Assembly (NCBI GenBank): GCA_027492035.1
Contig: JAOZFT010000004.1
Coordinates: 602,449-666,448 of the forward strand
DNA length: 64,000 bases
Reading direction: 5' to 3'
Origin: Thermoproteota archaeon
GTDB lineage: Archaea > Korarchaeota > JAOZGF01 > JAOZFZ01
This document shows positions 26,074-34,864 of this stretch, piece by piece. The position numbers were made by a program, and so were the translations under genes. The notes under the pieces were generated by a model that did no database searches, had not been told where the DNA came from, and worked only from the letters and a program-made list of their open reading frames with translations. How positions within the stretch are numbered: position 1 is the first letter of the stretch; every line of letters starts with the position of its first letter.

Positions 26074-27195
26074 TTATGGGCTCTTTAAGAATTCTTCAAG
26101 CTCTTCTTCTTCTGCATAAATTAAAGGTACAGGTTCATCAATTTTTCTCCCCGGTTGATAATTAAATTCTTTCCTTGCTTCATTAGTGATGACTGTGAAA
26201 ACCTTTGACAGTTCAATGTCTTCAGGGCAGGCTTGTTCACATAAGCCGCAGTCTATGCATGAAACTCCCATATGAAGCATTCTTCCTAGGTGGAACTGGA
26301 TCTTAGCTTTTATTGAAGGAGTCGTTCCCTCTTCTACGGTCCACTTCAAGTACTTGTTGAAAACGAAGTCGTAGTCTTGTGAATCAAAGAAGCATTCTTT
26401 ACAGAAACAAATGGGGCATGCTTCCATACAGTTTTGACATTTGATGCAGTCTTTAAATATCTCCCTTAATCCCTCAACTCCTTTCACTTCCTCTCTAGAT
26501 TTCAAAACAAATTCATTATACTTCCCCCCTCTTTCTTTGATTATTTCAGTTATTGCTTCTTCCCTCTCTTTATCCCTGTTCGCTGTTAAACCTATCTTTG
26601 CCAGTATTATTTTCCCCTTCTCACTTTTTGCTTCAATGTATAACTTACTACTCTTCCCTATGTAGCCAAGGTTTATGTCTGTGTTTTCAGGTGTAGGTGA
26701 AGCACATATTTTGCAGTATGTTCTGAAGTCTCGGTTCTCCTCTCTTCTAAGGAATGAATCATAAAATTTCTGGTTAGGGTTTTCTCCCTTCTCAACCATT
26801 TCTTTAAATTTTAACACGTGAAATGTGCCGTAGCAGTCAGTACCTATTAAAACTACGTTTTCAAGTTTTATTTGTTCGAGTTTCGTTAACTCAATTACTG
26901 CCTTGACTTCGCAGGGTTTAGCTGTAACTCCTAAAGGTTTGGGTAAAGGGTTGTCCTTTGTTAGTTCAGATAAGTAAGTTGCAACGCTGAACCCTGGAAT
27001 AACTGGTGTGAAAAGATCTATGTTTTCAATTTCTGATTCTTTAGTGACTAATACCCTTCTAATCATTCCCTTCTCTTCCTTTACTTGCGTCAGTAAAGCT
27101 GTAACAACCCTTTTACTGAGCATTTCTTTGAGTACCTTTTTCGCCTCCTCATTTATTTTATCTATTGATTTATTTATTGAAGGTTCCTTACTCAT
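26074..27195 (-). CDS. F420-reducing hydrogenase/formate dehydrogenase beta subunit-like Fe-S flavoprotein
   Basis: The protein belongs to the FrhB/FdhB family: residues about 90-140 contain GVTAKPCEVKAV and VVLIGTDCYGTFH, typical of the F420 and FAD binding domain. A C-terminal ferredoxin part follows, with CIKCQNCMEACPICFCKEC and CIDCGLCEQACPEDIELS. It would pass electrons from reduced F420 (or another donor) to HdrA through MvhD. The ATG used has AGAGGAAG upstream and overlaps mvhD by 8 bases; an in-frame codon at 27222 would give a longer, less likely form. The extra C-terminal cluster-binding region makes it longer than minimal FrhB. Confidence 0.85.
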   Translation of the reverse strand: MSKEPSINKSIDKINEEAKKVLKEMLSKRVVTALLTQVKEEKGMIRRVLVTKESEIENIDLFTPVIPGFSVATYLSELTKDNPLPKPLGVTAKPCEVKAVIELTKLEQIKLENVVLIGTDCYGTFHVLKFKEMVEKGENPNQKFYDSFLRREENRDFRTYCKICASPTPENTDINLGYIGKSSKLYIEAKSEKGKIILAKIGLTANRDKEREEAITEIIKERGGKYNEFVLKSREEVKGVEGLREIFKDCIKCQNCMEACPICFCKECFFDSQDYDFVFNKYLKWTVEEGTTPSIKAKIQFHLGRMLHMGVSCIDCGLCEQACPEDIELSKVFTVITNEARKEFNYQPGRKIDEPVPLIYAEEEELEEFLKSP

Positions 27196-27661
27196 TTCTA
27201 TCTTCCTCTGAAATTGTCCCAAGTTTCTTTAAAGGGTTTTCACCTAGTTCCTTTATTTCTTCAGAAAACTTCTTCACTATCTCAGCATATTTCCCGCCTT
27301 CTGAAGCAGAAATCCATTCCAATTTAACCCTGTCTTCTTCTAGGTTTAAAGCCCTTAACATTGCTTTCAAAAGCCTGTATCTTTGATAAGCAAAGAAGTT
27401 TCCTCTCCTGTAATGGCAGTCACCTGGATGGCAGCCTGCAATCAAAACTCCGTCAGCTCCATCCAGCAAAGCCCTTAAAACATAAACAGGATCAACCTTA
27501 CCTGAACACGGAACCCTTATGGTGGCTATTGTGGGGGGATACTTTATCCTGCTTGTACCTGCTAAATCTGCACCTACATAGGCACACCATCTACAAAGAA
27601 AACCAACAATTGAAGGATTAAAATCATCCTCTCCACAACTTTCCTTCTTTTTTTTACTCAT
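27188..27661 (-). CDS. mvhD: MvhD-like iron-sulfur electron transfer subunit
   Basis: The 157-residue protein has the MvhD/VhuD pattern: FLCRWCAYVGADLAG near residue 22, RVPCSGKVDP near 50 and AGCHPGDCHYRRGN near 75. The five or six cysteines bind a [2Fe-2S] cluster that links hydrogenase or formate dehydrogenase to HdrA. No hydrogenase MvhA/G gene is nearby, so the FrhB-like protein is the likely electron donor. The ribosome-binding site is weak and the gene lies 17 bases after hdrA. Confidence 0.92.
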   Translation of the reverse strand: MSKKKKESCGEDDFNPSIVGFLCRWCAYVGADLAGTSRIKYPPTIATIRVPCSGKVDPVYVLRALLDGADGVLIAGCHPGDCHYRRGNFFAYQRYRLLKAMLRALNLEEDRVKLEWISASEGGKYAEIVKKFSEEIKELGENPLKKLGTISEEDRNE

Positions 27662-27678
27662 TTTTCTCCATCTCTTTT

Positions 27679-29646
27679 TTAGGGATAAGAGGTTAAACCT
27701 TCCAACTCCAAAAAAACCTGTTTGTGAGTGTATCCTTTATGCTGGATAGCTCCTGACCTGCAAGCGGCTGAACATGCTCCACAACCTTTGCAAAGTTCTT
27801 CCTGAACCACAGCAGTCTTTTTCTCTTCATCGAAAGTTATTGCTTCAAATGGACAAACTGAAATGCATGCTTTACATCCCGAACAAATTTCTTCGTTCAC
27901 TTCAGCTGTGAAAGCTTCAATTTCATATTCTCCTCTATCTATAAGTGACAATGCTTGAGCTGCAGCAGCTGATGCCTGTGCAACTGTGTCAGGAATATCT
28001 TTAGGTCCTTGACATGTCCCTGCTATAAAAATTCCGTCATTTGCTGTTGAAACAGGAGCTAATTTTGGGTGCTTCTCTAAAAAAAATCCGTCATTGCTTA
28101 AATTAAGTGAAAACAATTTAGCAACTTCTTTACTGTCTTTTCTAGGTTCTAAAGCAACAGCTAAAACAACCATGTCAACAGGTATGCGTTTCACGGTTCC
28201 AAGTAAGGTGTCTTCAAACTGAACTATCAACTTTCCTTCTTCTTCAGGTTTTTCAGCTACATCTGTTACCTCGGCAACCTTACCCCTTATGAAAGTCACT
28301 CCTTCACTTAAAACCCTCCTGTAAAATTCTTCATACCCTTTACCAAAGGCCCTTATGTCAATGTAGAACTCATAAATTTTTGCGTCAGGTATTTCCTCTT
28401 TAATAAGGTGGGCGATTTTCATTGAGTACATACAGCAAACCCTTGAACAATACTCGTGGAAATTCTTATCTCTACTTCCTACACAGTGAATTATGGCTAC
28501 GGTTTCAGGTTCCTTACCGTTTTTCAAAAGTATCTTTCCGACCGTAGGGCCTGAGGGACTGCAAAGTCTCTCAAACTCCAAACTTGTGATTACATTATCT
28601 AAAACTCCGTAACCATATTGGGGCATAACAGAAGGGTCAAAAACATCATAACCTGTGGCTACAATTATTGCTCCAACCTTAACCTCAACTATTTCATTCT
28701 TCTGTTCAAAATTAATGGCTTTAGCTGGGCAAAGTTTTTCACATGCTTTACATATTCCTTTAGTGAAGAAGAGGCAGTGTTCAGTATCTATAACTGGCAC
28801 ATTAGGCACAGCTTGAGGAAATGGTGTGTAAATAGCTTTCCTCATCCCTAACTTCATATCAAACTCGTTAGGAACCTTCACTGGACATTTAGCCTGGCAA
28901 GTACCACACCCTGTACATTTGTCAACATCCACAAACCTAGCTTTCTTCTTTATTTTCACGATGTAATTGCCTACAAACCCTGAAACATCCACAACTTCGC
29001 TGTAAGTTAAAAGTTCAATGTTTTCATGCTGCCCCACAGCAGACATTTTAGGTGTTAAAATACAGGATGAACAATCCAGTGTAGGGAATGTTTTATCTAA
29101 TTGGGCCATGTGTCCTCCTATACTTGGTTCTTTTTCCACTAAATACACTTTCCTTCCTGCATCTGCCACTGTCAAAGCTGCTTCAATTCCAGCTATCCCT
29201 CCACCCACCACCAAAACAGCAGGTGTAACCGGAACCTTCCTTGTTTTTAATGGAACATGTTGCTTTACTCTATTTATTCCGGCGACAACAAGCTTTATCG
29301 CTTTCTCAGTCGCTTTTTCGCGGTTATCATGAACCCATGAACACTGCTCCCTAATGTTAACGTGTTGGTAAAGGAAAGGACTTAATCCAGCACTTTCACA
29401 AACTTTTTTAAAAGTTTTTTCATGCAGTAAAGGGGAGCATGAGGCAACAACTACCGAGTTTAAACCGTATCTCTTTATGTCCTCCCTAATTAAGTCCTGG
29501 CCCGGGTCTGAACACATATATAAGTAATGTTTAGCTACAACCACTCCTTCAATAGAAGAAACGGTTTCAGTAACTTTTTCAACATCAACAGTTGCTGCGA
29601 TGTTGTTTCCACAATGACAAATATAGACCCCGATCCTTCTATTCAT
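27679..29646 (-). CDS. hdrA: heterodisulfide reductase subunit A, flavin-based bifurcating
   Basis: The 655-residue flavoprotein starts with VYICHCGNNIAATVDV. It has the FAD motif VVGGGIAGIEAALTVADAG near 150, the CSSCILTPKM cysteine group, a ferredoxin insert CTGCGTCQAKCP near 240, and two C-terminal [4Fe-4S] motifs (CSGCKACISVCP and CKGCGACSAACR). HdrA splits electron pairs between a disulfide (through HdrB) and ferredoxin. It is first in a four-gene leftward operon with MvhD, the FrhB-like protein and HdrCB. A palindrome overlaps its predicted transcription start. Confidence 0.95.
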   Translation of the reverse strand: MNRRIGVYICHCGNNIAATVDVEKVTETVSSIEGVVVAKHYLYMCSDPGQDLIREDIKRYGLNSVVVASCSPLLHEKTFKKVCESAGLSPFLYQHVNIREQCSWVHDNREKATEKAIKLVVAGINRVKQHVPLKTRKVPVTPAVLVVGGGIAGIEAALTVADAGRKVYLVEKEPSIGGHMAQLDKTFPTLDCSSCILTPKMSAVGQHENIELLTYSEVVDVSGFVGNYIVKIKKKARFVDVDKCTGCGTCQAKCPVKVPNEFDMKLGMRKAIYTPFPQAVPNVPVIDTEHCLFFTKGICKACEKLCPAKAINFEQKNEIVEVKVGAIIVATGYDVFDPSVMPQYGYGVLDNVITSLEFERLCSPSGPTVGKILLKNGKEPETVAIIHCVGSRDKNFHEYCSRVCCMYSMKIAHLIKEEIPDAKIYEFYIDIRAFGKGYEEFYRRVLSEGVTFIRGKVAEVTDVAEKPEEEGKLIVQFEDTLLGTVKRIPVDMVVLAVALEPRKDSKEVAKLFSLNLSNDGFFLEKHPKLAPVSTANDGIFIAGTCQGPKDIPDTVAQASAAAAQALSLIDRGEYEIEAFTAEVNEEICSGCKACISVCPFEAITFDEEKKTAVVQEELCKGCGACSAACRSGAIQHKGYTHKQVFLELEGLTSYP

Positions 29647-29692
29647 ACCTGAACCCCTTTCTCCTCAATTGAAAAAAGAAGTTTTAAAAGGA

Positions 29693-29709
29693 AACTCTTT
29701 TAAAGAGTT
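29693..29709. promoter_or_regulatory. 17-bp palindrome at predicted hdrA transcription start
   Basis: AACTCTTT-T-AAAGAGTT has perfect 8-bp arms. It lies about 26 bases downstream of the predicted minus-strand TATA box and 47 bases before the hdrA start, the usual site of an archaeal repressor operator. No regulator gene is adjacent. Confidence 0.45.
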
Positions 29710-29730
29710 ATTGAACAAAAACCCTTTCCA

Positions 29731-29738
29731 ATATAAAC
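29731..29738 (-). promoter_or_regulatory. TATA box of hdrA operon
   Basis: The minus strand reads AAAAGGTTTATATTGG, a good archaeal TATA with purine-rich BRE. Predicted start falls at about 29708, on the palindrome. Confidence 0.45.
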
Positions 29739-29821
29739 CTTTTATATTTAAAAATACTTCCCCCTGATTCTCTTCACTTTAAGAATTTAAAAGGTAGGAG
29801 CTTCTTTAGTAGGGGGTAACT

Positions 29822-30940
29822 TTGGCTTTCTTTGATGAATTGTTGAAAGAGTTCCCTGTTAAAAAGAAACTGGTTTACTTAAACAACGCTTCTGTTTCAC
29901 CTCTCCCAGTAAGGGTTTTTAATGCAATGAAGAAATTTTATTTGGAAAGAATAGTTTCAGGTGACTTAGCTTGGGAGGAATGGATAGAGAAAGTTGAGGA
30001 AACACGTAAACTTGCTGCGAAACTAATAGACTCCAAACCTGAGGAAATAGCTTTCATTAAAAACACAACAGAAGGAATAAATATAGTGGCTAATGGTTTA
30101 AATTGGAAAAGAGGAGATAAAGTAATTACTAGCGACTTAGAATTCACAAGTAACTTTTATCCCTGGATCAAACTTAGATCTAAAGGGGTTAGGGTAACTG
30201 TTGTTTCTCACAAACCTAACGGAGAAATTTCTTTAGATGAAATAGAAAGAAGAATTGACAACTACACAAAAATTGTTGCTTTAAGCCATGTACAATATGG
30301 TAACGGTTTCAGAGTTAATTTAAGAAGGTTAAGAGAAATAACTCAGGGGAAATGTTATCTCTTCCTTGACGCTATCCAATCACTTGGGGCAGTAAAAGTT
30401 TATTCTGACCTTTGTGACTTCCTTTCAGCTGGAAGCTACAAATGGTTGTTAGCTCCTTTCGGAACAGGTATACTTTACGTGAACAAAGAAGTTGAATTAA
30501 ATCCTTCATACATTGGATGGGCCAGTGTAGAAGATCCTTTCTCGCTTTCACCTGAACTTAAACTTGCTAAATCAGCTAGGAAATTTGAGATAGGGAACCA
30601 GGATTATTCAGCAATTTATGGTTTAAACGAAGCTTTGAAATTTATTTTAACGTTGGATCCTGTAAAAATTGAGAGAAGAATCCTTGATTTAACGGACATT
30701 CTGGTAACTGAGGCGGAAGAATCAGGGTTAACTCTACAAACTCCTAAAGAAAGATACAAAAGAGCAGGCATAGTGAATATAAAAGTGAAGAACCCTGAAA
30801 AAATCGTTGAGTGGTTAAAAAAGAAAGGAGTAATAATATCTGCAAGAATGAACGGTTTAAGAATTTCTCCTCACTTCTATAATGACGAAAATGAACTGTA
30901 TAAGCTAATAACACTACTGAGAAAAATAATCTTAACTTAA
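29822..30940 (+). CDS. class V aminotransferase (cysteine desulfurase-like fold)
   Basis: The 372-residue PLP enzyme has LVYLNNASVSPLP at the N-terminus, FIKNTTEGINIVANGL near 80, FLDAIQSLGA with the PLP-contacting aspartate near D183, and SAGSYKWLLAPFGTG with lysine near K207. It resembles the SufS/isopenicillin epimerase group, but the usual cysteine of the desulfurase active-site loop was not seen, so sulfur mobilisation is doubtful. It could be a lyase or racemase. The start is TTG after a GGGGG site. It diverges from hdrA. Confidence 0.8.
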   Translation: MAFFDELLKEFPVKKKLVYLNNASVSPLPVRVFNAMKKFYLERIVSGDLAWEEWIEKVEETRKLAAKLIDSKPEEIAFIKNTTEGINIVANGLNWKRGDKVITSDLEFTSNFYPWIKLRSKGVRVTVVSHKPNGEISLDEIERRIDNYTKIVALSHVQYGNGFRVNLRRLREITQGKCYLFLDAIQSLGAVKVYSDLCDFLSAGSYKWLLAPFGTGILYVNKEVELNPSYIGWASVEDPFSLSPELKLAKSARKFEIGNQDYSAIYGLNEALKFILTLDPVKIERRILDLTDILVTEAEESGLTLQTPKERYKRAGIVNIKVKNPEKIVEWLKKKGVIISARMNGLRISPHFYNDENELYKLITLLRKIILT

Positions 30941-30965
30941 AATTAAAAAAGGAAATTAAACCATT

Positions 30966-31883
30966 TTATCCTATCAGTCTGACTTTTTTTGTCCTTCCTG
31001 AACTGTATCTCTCAATCAGTTTTCTTCTCTCTAAATTTTTCAATATCATAGACATTTTAGCTTTTGAAAAACCTAATCTCTCCCTTAATTCCTGCTGAGT
31101 CACCTCCCCATTAACTCGGATAAGTTCCTCAATAGTTTTTCTTTCATCCTCCTTAAGGACAGTAATAACCTTACTCTTCTGTTTTTTCACAGTAATAAAA
31201 GCAGCTGCACCTATTAAAAGCAATCCAAGAGGTATTAACAACAAATTAATATTAAAAAGTTTCTTTTTAATTTCCACGTGAGGTTCTCCTCCACCGAAGT
31301 CTCTAGGTCCTTTCCATATCACCTTACCTTCCTCAGCGAAATCAGGTGGAGGAATAACTGAGTACATGTTCCATTCTTCTGGAATAACTACTTCAAGTTC
31401 CTCATTTGTAGAAAGGTAATATCCTCCATTAAATACATCTCCCATAACCAGTTTATCATCCACCCTCTTTTGGAAATTGCTCCAAACAAACTTTATTATC
31501 AGCATCCCTACCTTGCCAACTCTGCCCATTGAAACATCAAACTCTTCAATATGCATAGGCCTTTTCGAAACAAGCTCTGCCTTTTTAACAATTTCTTTAA
31601 ATCTTTCTTTCTCTTGGTTTAAAATCAATGATTTGCTTTCGTTGAAGACTTGAAGGTATTTATTAAATGCCTGAACTGTTTCGTTGTTTTCTAAGTAAAA
31701 CCTTGTTTCAATGAACCATTCTGCGCTTCCGTCTTCTTTTAAAGTTATTATCGTCGTCGTTCTCTCTCCCCTTATTTGTGAAAAACCAGGAATTGTAAAT
31801 AGCAAATAATGTAAAGTGAGAAAAAAGGTTAAAAGGATTAGAGTTTCTTTTTTCAAAAGGTTCCCTCGTTCATCTTTAAGCAA
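30966..31883 (-). CDS. membrane-anchored winged-helix regulator
   Basis: The protein has an N-terminal membrane or signal segment (residues about 14-33, LILLTFFLTLHYLLFTIPG), an extracellular beta-rich domain of about 175 residues, and a second membrane helix (about 213-230, NLLLIPLGLLLIGAAAF). A cytosolic winged helix-turn-helix follows at the C-terminus (EDERKTIEELIRVNGEVTQ, LGFSKAKMSMILKNLERR). This layout suggests a one-protein signal receptor that senses outside and binds DNA inside, perhaps after proteolysis. It follows the sequon-rich secreted protein gene by 38 bases on the same strand, so the two may work together. Confidence 0.78.
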   Translation of the reverse strand: MLKDERGNLLKKETLILLTFFLTLHYLLFTIPGFSQIRGERTTTIITLKEDGSAEWFIETRFYLENNETVQAFNKYLQVFNESKSLILNQEKERFKEIVKKAELVSKRPMHIEEFDVSMGRVGKVGMLIIKFVWSNFQKRVDDKLVMGDVFNGGYYLSTNEELEVVIPEEWNMYSVIPPPDFAEEGKVIWKGPRDFGGGEPHVEIKKKLFNINLLLIPLGLLLIGAAAFITVKKQKSKVITVLKEDERKTIEELIRVNGEVTQQELRERLGFSKAKMSMILKNLERRKLIERYSSGRTKKVRLIG

Positions 31884-31921
31884 GCATACTTCAAAGAAAG
31901 ATAAAAAATTATTTTCTTTCT

Positions 31922-32965
31922 CTAGCTGAATTCATTCCACTTCGAACCACCGGCTGTCTCATTTTCTTCACTAGATTGGTTATTTGTTTTCACCCCTTGC
32001 CCTCTTTTGTTCCCTGAATTTTTATTTTTCCATTTTCCATTCATTTTTTGTTTTGAAGTTTTATTCTTAAAAGCTTTATTACAGGTTTGATTAATGAAAT
32101 TGTTTTCGGATTTATTTCCCTTATTTGATGCTGCTGATTTTTTGAAAGGTGTCTTAGATCTGTTTTGACTTAAGTTTTGGTTTAAGCCAGGGCAAGGCCT
32201 CTTTGAATTGTTTAAAATCGGTAAAGTCATATTCTTCACAGTCTCCATCCATTCCTTGTGCAGTTCCTTCATTTCGTTTCTAAAGTTGAAATTGTTTCTT
32301 AGCAAGATTTCGCAAAGTTTTTTCTGGTTACTGGTTAAATTCTCAGTAAGGTTATGCAGTATCCAACCCAGTTTTTCCGTGTTGTTCAGTAAATTGTGTA
32401 GTCTCCATTTCAGAGCCTCCATCTCTACTACAAACGTTTCTTTAGTTATGTTACCCTCTTGCAAAAGATGTACCAAAGCTAATTTGGATTCTCTTATATC
32501 CTTCAATTCTTCCGCAATTTCTTTATTCCATTCCTTTATGGCGTTAAATTTAGACTGGAAACTCTTGTTAACCAGCAATCTATGCATTCTAATGTATTGT
32601 TTCATGTTCTCAATATGTGCCATCACCACTAAATGGATAAGTAAAGAAAAGCTTTTGCCAAGTGACATATTAGTTAAGTTAGGAAGAGTTACATTTAGAA
32701 TTGACGTATTGAAGAAGGCCTCTGAAAAGTTGAGAAGTGTCAAGTTCAGGGCCCCTGTCAAGTTCCCAGTTAACCCTTCAGAAGTTGAGTTGTCAGAGGA
32801 AGGGGCAGTTTCATTGTCTAAAACAAAACTACCTATATTTTCATCATTAAACAGCGTGTCCAGAGGCACTTTTTGAGAAGTTAAGGAGTATGCAGCTTGG
32901 AAAAGTAATAGGGAACTCATTGCAAAAATTAAGAATTCGGTCCAACCCTTAAATTTTCCATTCAT
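31922..32965 (-). CDS. secreted asparagine-rich protein with many N-glycosylation sequons
   Basis: The 347-residue protein starts with an N-terminal hydrophobic export segment (LIFAMSSLLLFQAAY), then an Asn/Thr/Ser/Leu-rich region, a helical middle (residues about 130-270), and a Lys/Asn/Ser-rich tail. By eye I count 23 N-x-S/T sequons, several in tight succession (NLTGALNLTLLNFS). It is likely exported and heavily glycosylated. No known family was recognised. AT-rich codons favour Asn, so part of the bias may be compositional. It is the first gene of a two-gene unit with the membrane winged-helix protein. Confidence 0.7.
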   Translation of the reverse strand: MNGKFKGWTEFLIFAMSSLLLFQAAYSLTSQKVPLDTLFNDENIGSFVLDNETAPSSDNSTSEGLTGNLTGALNLTLLNFSEAFFNTSILNVTLPNLTNMSLGKSFSLLIHLVVMAHIENMKQYIRMHRLLVNKSFQSKFNAIKEWNKEIAEELKDIRESKLALVHLLQEGNITKETFVVEMEALKWRLHNLLNNTEKLGWILHNLTENLTSNQKKLCEILLRNNFNFRNEMKELHKEWMETVKNMTLPILNNSKRPCPGLNQNLSQNRSKTPFKKSAASNKGNKSENNFINQTCNKAFKNKTSKQKMNGKWKNKNSGNKRGQGVKTNNQSSEENETAGGSKWNEFS

Positions 32966-33572
32966 TCACTTCACCGTGCCCAAATTACTTCTATAAATTC
33001 CTTTTTAGCTTATTTTACTTATGAAATATTTCTTAAATAACTTTTACGGGTGAATGGTTTAATTTTTTGGAGCAAATTTTTTTTTCAAAGGAACCTCATC
33101 CTCCTCTCTTAATCTAAGGGTTTACAATGGTTTAAAAACAGGTTAAAACAGAAAAAAACAGCAACAAAATTTTGAGAATGAAGGGTAAGTAATAACGGCT
33201 CCACCTGCAGTATTTTATAAAGACATTTATAACGAGGGAATACCTTAGAAAAATCGGACTGAATGATAGGCAAGGTAAAATCAATTCTCTTTGTGAAAGA
33301 AAAAGGAAAAAATAAAGAATGTCAGGAAATCACAAGTGTAAAAAAGGGACATAGACAGGTAAGTGAGGACTCAAAGTAACTTGAGAAAGCTGGCATCTTG
33401 AAACGGATAGGAACAACTGGTAAAAGTGTTTTACTATGCACCTAAAAGGTATCAAAAGAGTTTTCAGGGGAGACTGTTATCATGTGATACTACTGTGAGG
33501 ATGTGAAGCCGGAAGTTAAAGGATGCTGACAATGAATAGATGCTTTTAGAGGGGGAGGAATATGAGATGCAG
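32966..33572. other. intergenic region with gene debris
   Basis: About 600 bases. The first third is AT-rich and probably holds the promoter of the secreted protein gene. The plus strand from 33263 carries a decayed MOSC-like gene (listed separately). No other feature is seen. Confidence 0.5.
33263..33529 (+). pseudogene. decayed MOSC-domain-like gene
   Basis: One frame runs from an ATG to a final TGA with three internal stops (TAA at 33377, TAA at 33443, TGA at 33485). It begins MIGKVKSILFVKEKGK and continues to GHRQVSEDSK, stop, LEKAGILKRIGTTGKSVLL. GKV-x-SI at the start and the HRQVS box are hallmarks of MOSC sulfur-carrier domains, as in small archaeal MOSC proteins linked to molybdenum cofactor. 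The absence of frameshifts but presence of nonsense codons indicates recent decay. Recoding of stops is possible in principle, but two different stop codons make this unlikely. Confidence 0.5.
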
Positions 33573-33827
33573 TCATTTTTCAAACTCACATTTTTTTACT
33601 CTCTTAACAGACATGAACCCTAATGAATCCTTTCCTGCATATCTTGGAGAAAGTCTGGACAGTAGGGTAGGAACTAAGCTTTTTTCAACAATATTTCGTG
33701 TGGTGCTTGCTGCTTGAATAGCTATGGCCTTACCGTGCATGTTAAAATCCACCTCTTTTATCTTCATTCTTAAATTTTCCTCTAAACTGTAAGTTTCTGT
33801 CTTTAAAAGGTTAAAAACATTTCTCAC
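33573..33827 (-). CDS. hypothetical 84-residue protein
   Basis: A GTG-initiated frame reads KIKEVDFNMHGKAIAIQAA, then STTRNIVEKSLVPTLLSRL, and ends basic. An ATG near residue 21 is an alternative start. The upstream ribosome-binding site is weak. The family was not recognised. It lies beside the decayed MOSC gene and may itself be a remnant. Confidence 0.35.
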   Translation of the reverse strand: MRNVFNLLKTETYSLEENLRMKIKEVDFNMHGKAIAIQAASTTRNIVEKSLVPTLLSRLSPRYAGKDSLGFMSVKRVKKCEFEK

Positions 33828-33905
33828 GTCGATTCTTTACTAGTTCGCTTCTTTTCTACCAGAAAAACCTAAAGAATTTGTAATGTTAAAATAAAATCTG
33901 AAATC

Positions 33906-34436
33906 CTAAACATACCCCATATATCTTCCTTCTTTCCTCATAATGTTTTTAAGGCTTTTATTAAGTTTTTCCTCAAGTCTTTTTTGTCTTCTTGAAATAT
34001 ATAATGGCTCCTTTAAGTAAATCACTGGTCCTTCCAGTAAAGCCGAGTGTTTAATTGGTAAAGAAAGTGAAATAACTGGTTTATTCAATACATTTCTTAT
34101 TATTGAATCTATAGGTTTCTTTTCATGTATGCTTTCAATTATTTTCCTTAGTGTTTTTATGTCTAAGGGCCTGAAACCATAAAAAGGTTTTCCACCTATC
34201 CTTTTCAAAGCTTCTTCACGGCTTCCAACTTTCACTCCCAAACCTAAGGGCTTAGGAATATGGAGACTTTCAACACGGATTTGCCACAAACCTCCTGGGG
34301 ATAAAATGTAAATGTTAGCGAAACCTGTTTCTTCAACATTAACCATTATCTTCCAGCCTTTAGGGTTCCTCATGAACATCGACATTAATCTTTTAAGGAT
34401 TTCTTCCACTGGATACATTTCCATTTCTCCCAACAT
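33906..34436 (-). CDS. conserved-looking hypothetical protein, 176 residues
   Basis: The protein has the segments GFANIYILSPGGLWQIRVES, LGLGVKVGSREEALKRIG and FYGFRPLDIKTLRKIIESI, and a basic C-terminus (RRQKRLEEKLNKSLKNIMRK). It has no membrane segments, looks soluble with mixed alpha/beta content, and might bind nucleic acid through the basic tail. No family was recognised. It lies 9 bases downstream of the DUF167 gene and is probably translated from the same message. Confidence 0.6.
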   Translation of the reverse strand: MLGEMEMYPVEEILKRLMSMFMRNPKGWKIMVNVEETGFANIYILSPGGLWQIRVESLHIPKPLGLGVKVGSREEALKRIGGKPFYGFRPLDIKTLRKIIESIHEKKPIDSIIRNVLNKPVISLSLPIKHSALLEGPVIYLKEPLYISRRQKRLEEKLNKSLKNIMRKEGRYMGYV

Positions 34437-34445
34437 CTCCTTCCC

Positions 34446-34700
34446 TTAAAGTTCAATCACTCCTGCCTCATCAAACTTTATTTTCACAATTTTTTTGCGA
34501 GAAGCCCTTCCTTTCAATATCATTATGTCACTTAGTGGCACTTTAAATTTTTCAGATAATAATTTAAGTAATTCCAAGTTTGCACGTCCCCTTTCAGCTG
34601 GTGATTTCACCTTTGCTACGTACATGTCTCCTTCCTTCCTGATTTCTCTTTTTCTTGAGTTAGGTATAACTGAAACCTCAAAAATCCTTTCTTTGCTCAT
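34446..34700 (-). CDS. DUF167/YggU family protein
   Basis: The 84-residue protein shows the family pattern: VSVIPNSRKREIRKEGD, VKSPAERGRANLELLKLLSE and DIMILKGRASRKKIVKI. Members (UPF0235) are small alpha/beta proteins of unknown function found in all domains. Length is typical. It is translated from ATG and shares a transcript with the next hypothetical gene. Confidence 0.9.
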   Translation of the reverse strand: MSKERIFEVSVIPNSRKREIRKEGDMYVAKVKSPAERGRANLELLKLLSEKFKVPLSDIMILKGRASRKKIVKIKFDEAGVIEL

Positions 34701-34864
34701 GTCTTTCCCTTAATTCCGTTCTTATTTTAAATTAAAAATTTTAATGGGCTACATAGAACTTCAACATTTTTTCCCCTGCAAGGGTTCCTGATAAACTTTT
34801 AAGTTATATGGTTTATTTCCTCTTTCTAAAAAATTTAAAAAGAGAATTTGTTTAAAAAGTCTTT

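Noticed and set aside
29822-30940. Calling the class V aminotransferase a cysteine desulfurase
   Set aside because: The PLP lysine region fits the fold, but no active-site cysteine loop was seen, so only the fold is stated.
32208-32876. 222-codon plus-strand frame opposite the secreted Asn-rich gene
   Set aside because: It is Ser/Phe/Leu-rich as expected from the complement of Asn/Lys/Glu-rich coding sequence. The minus-strand frame has a signal segment and better start.
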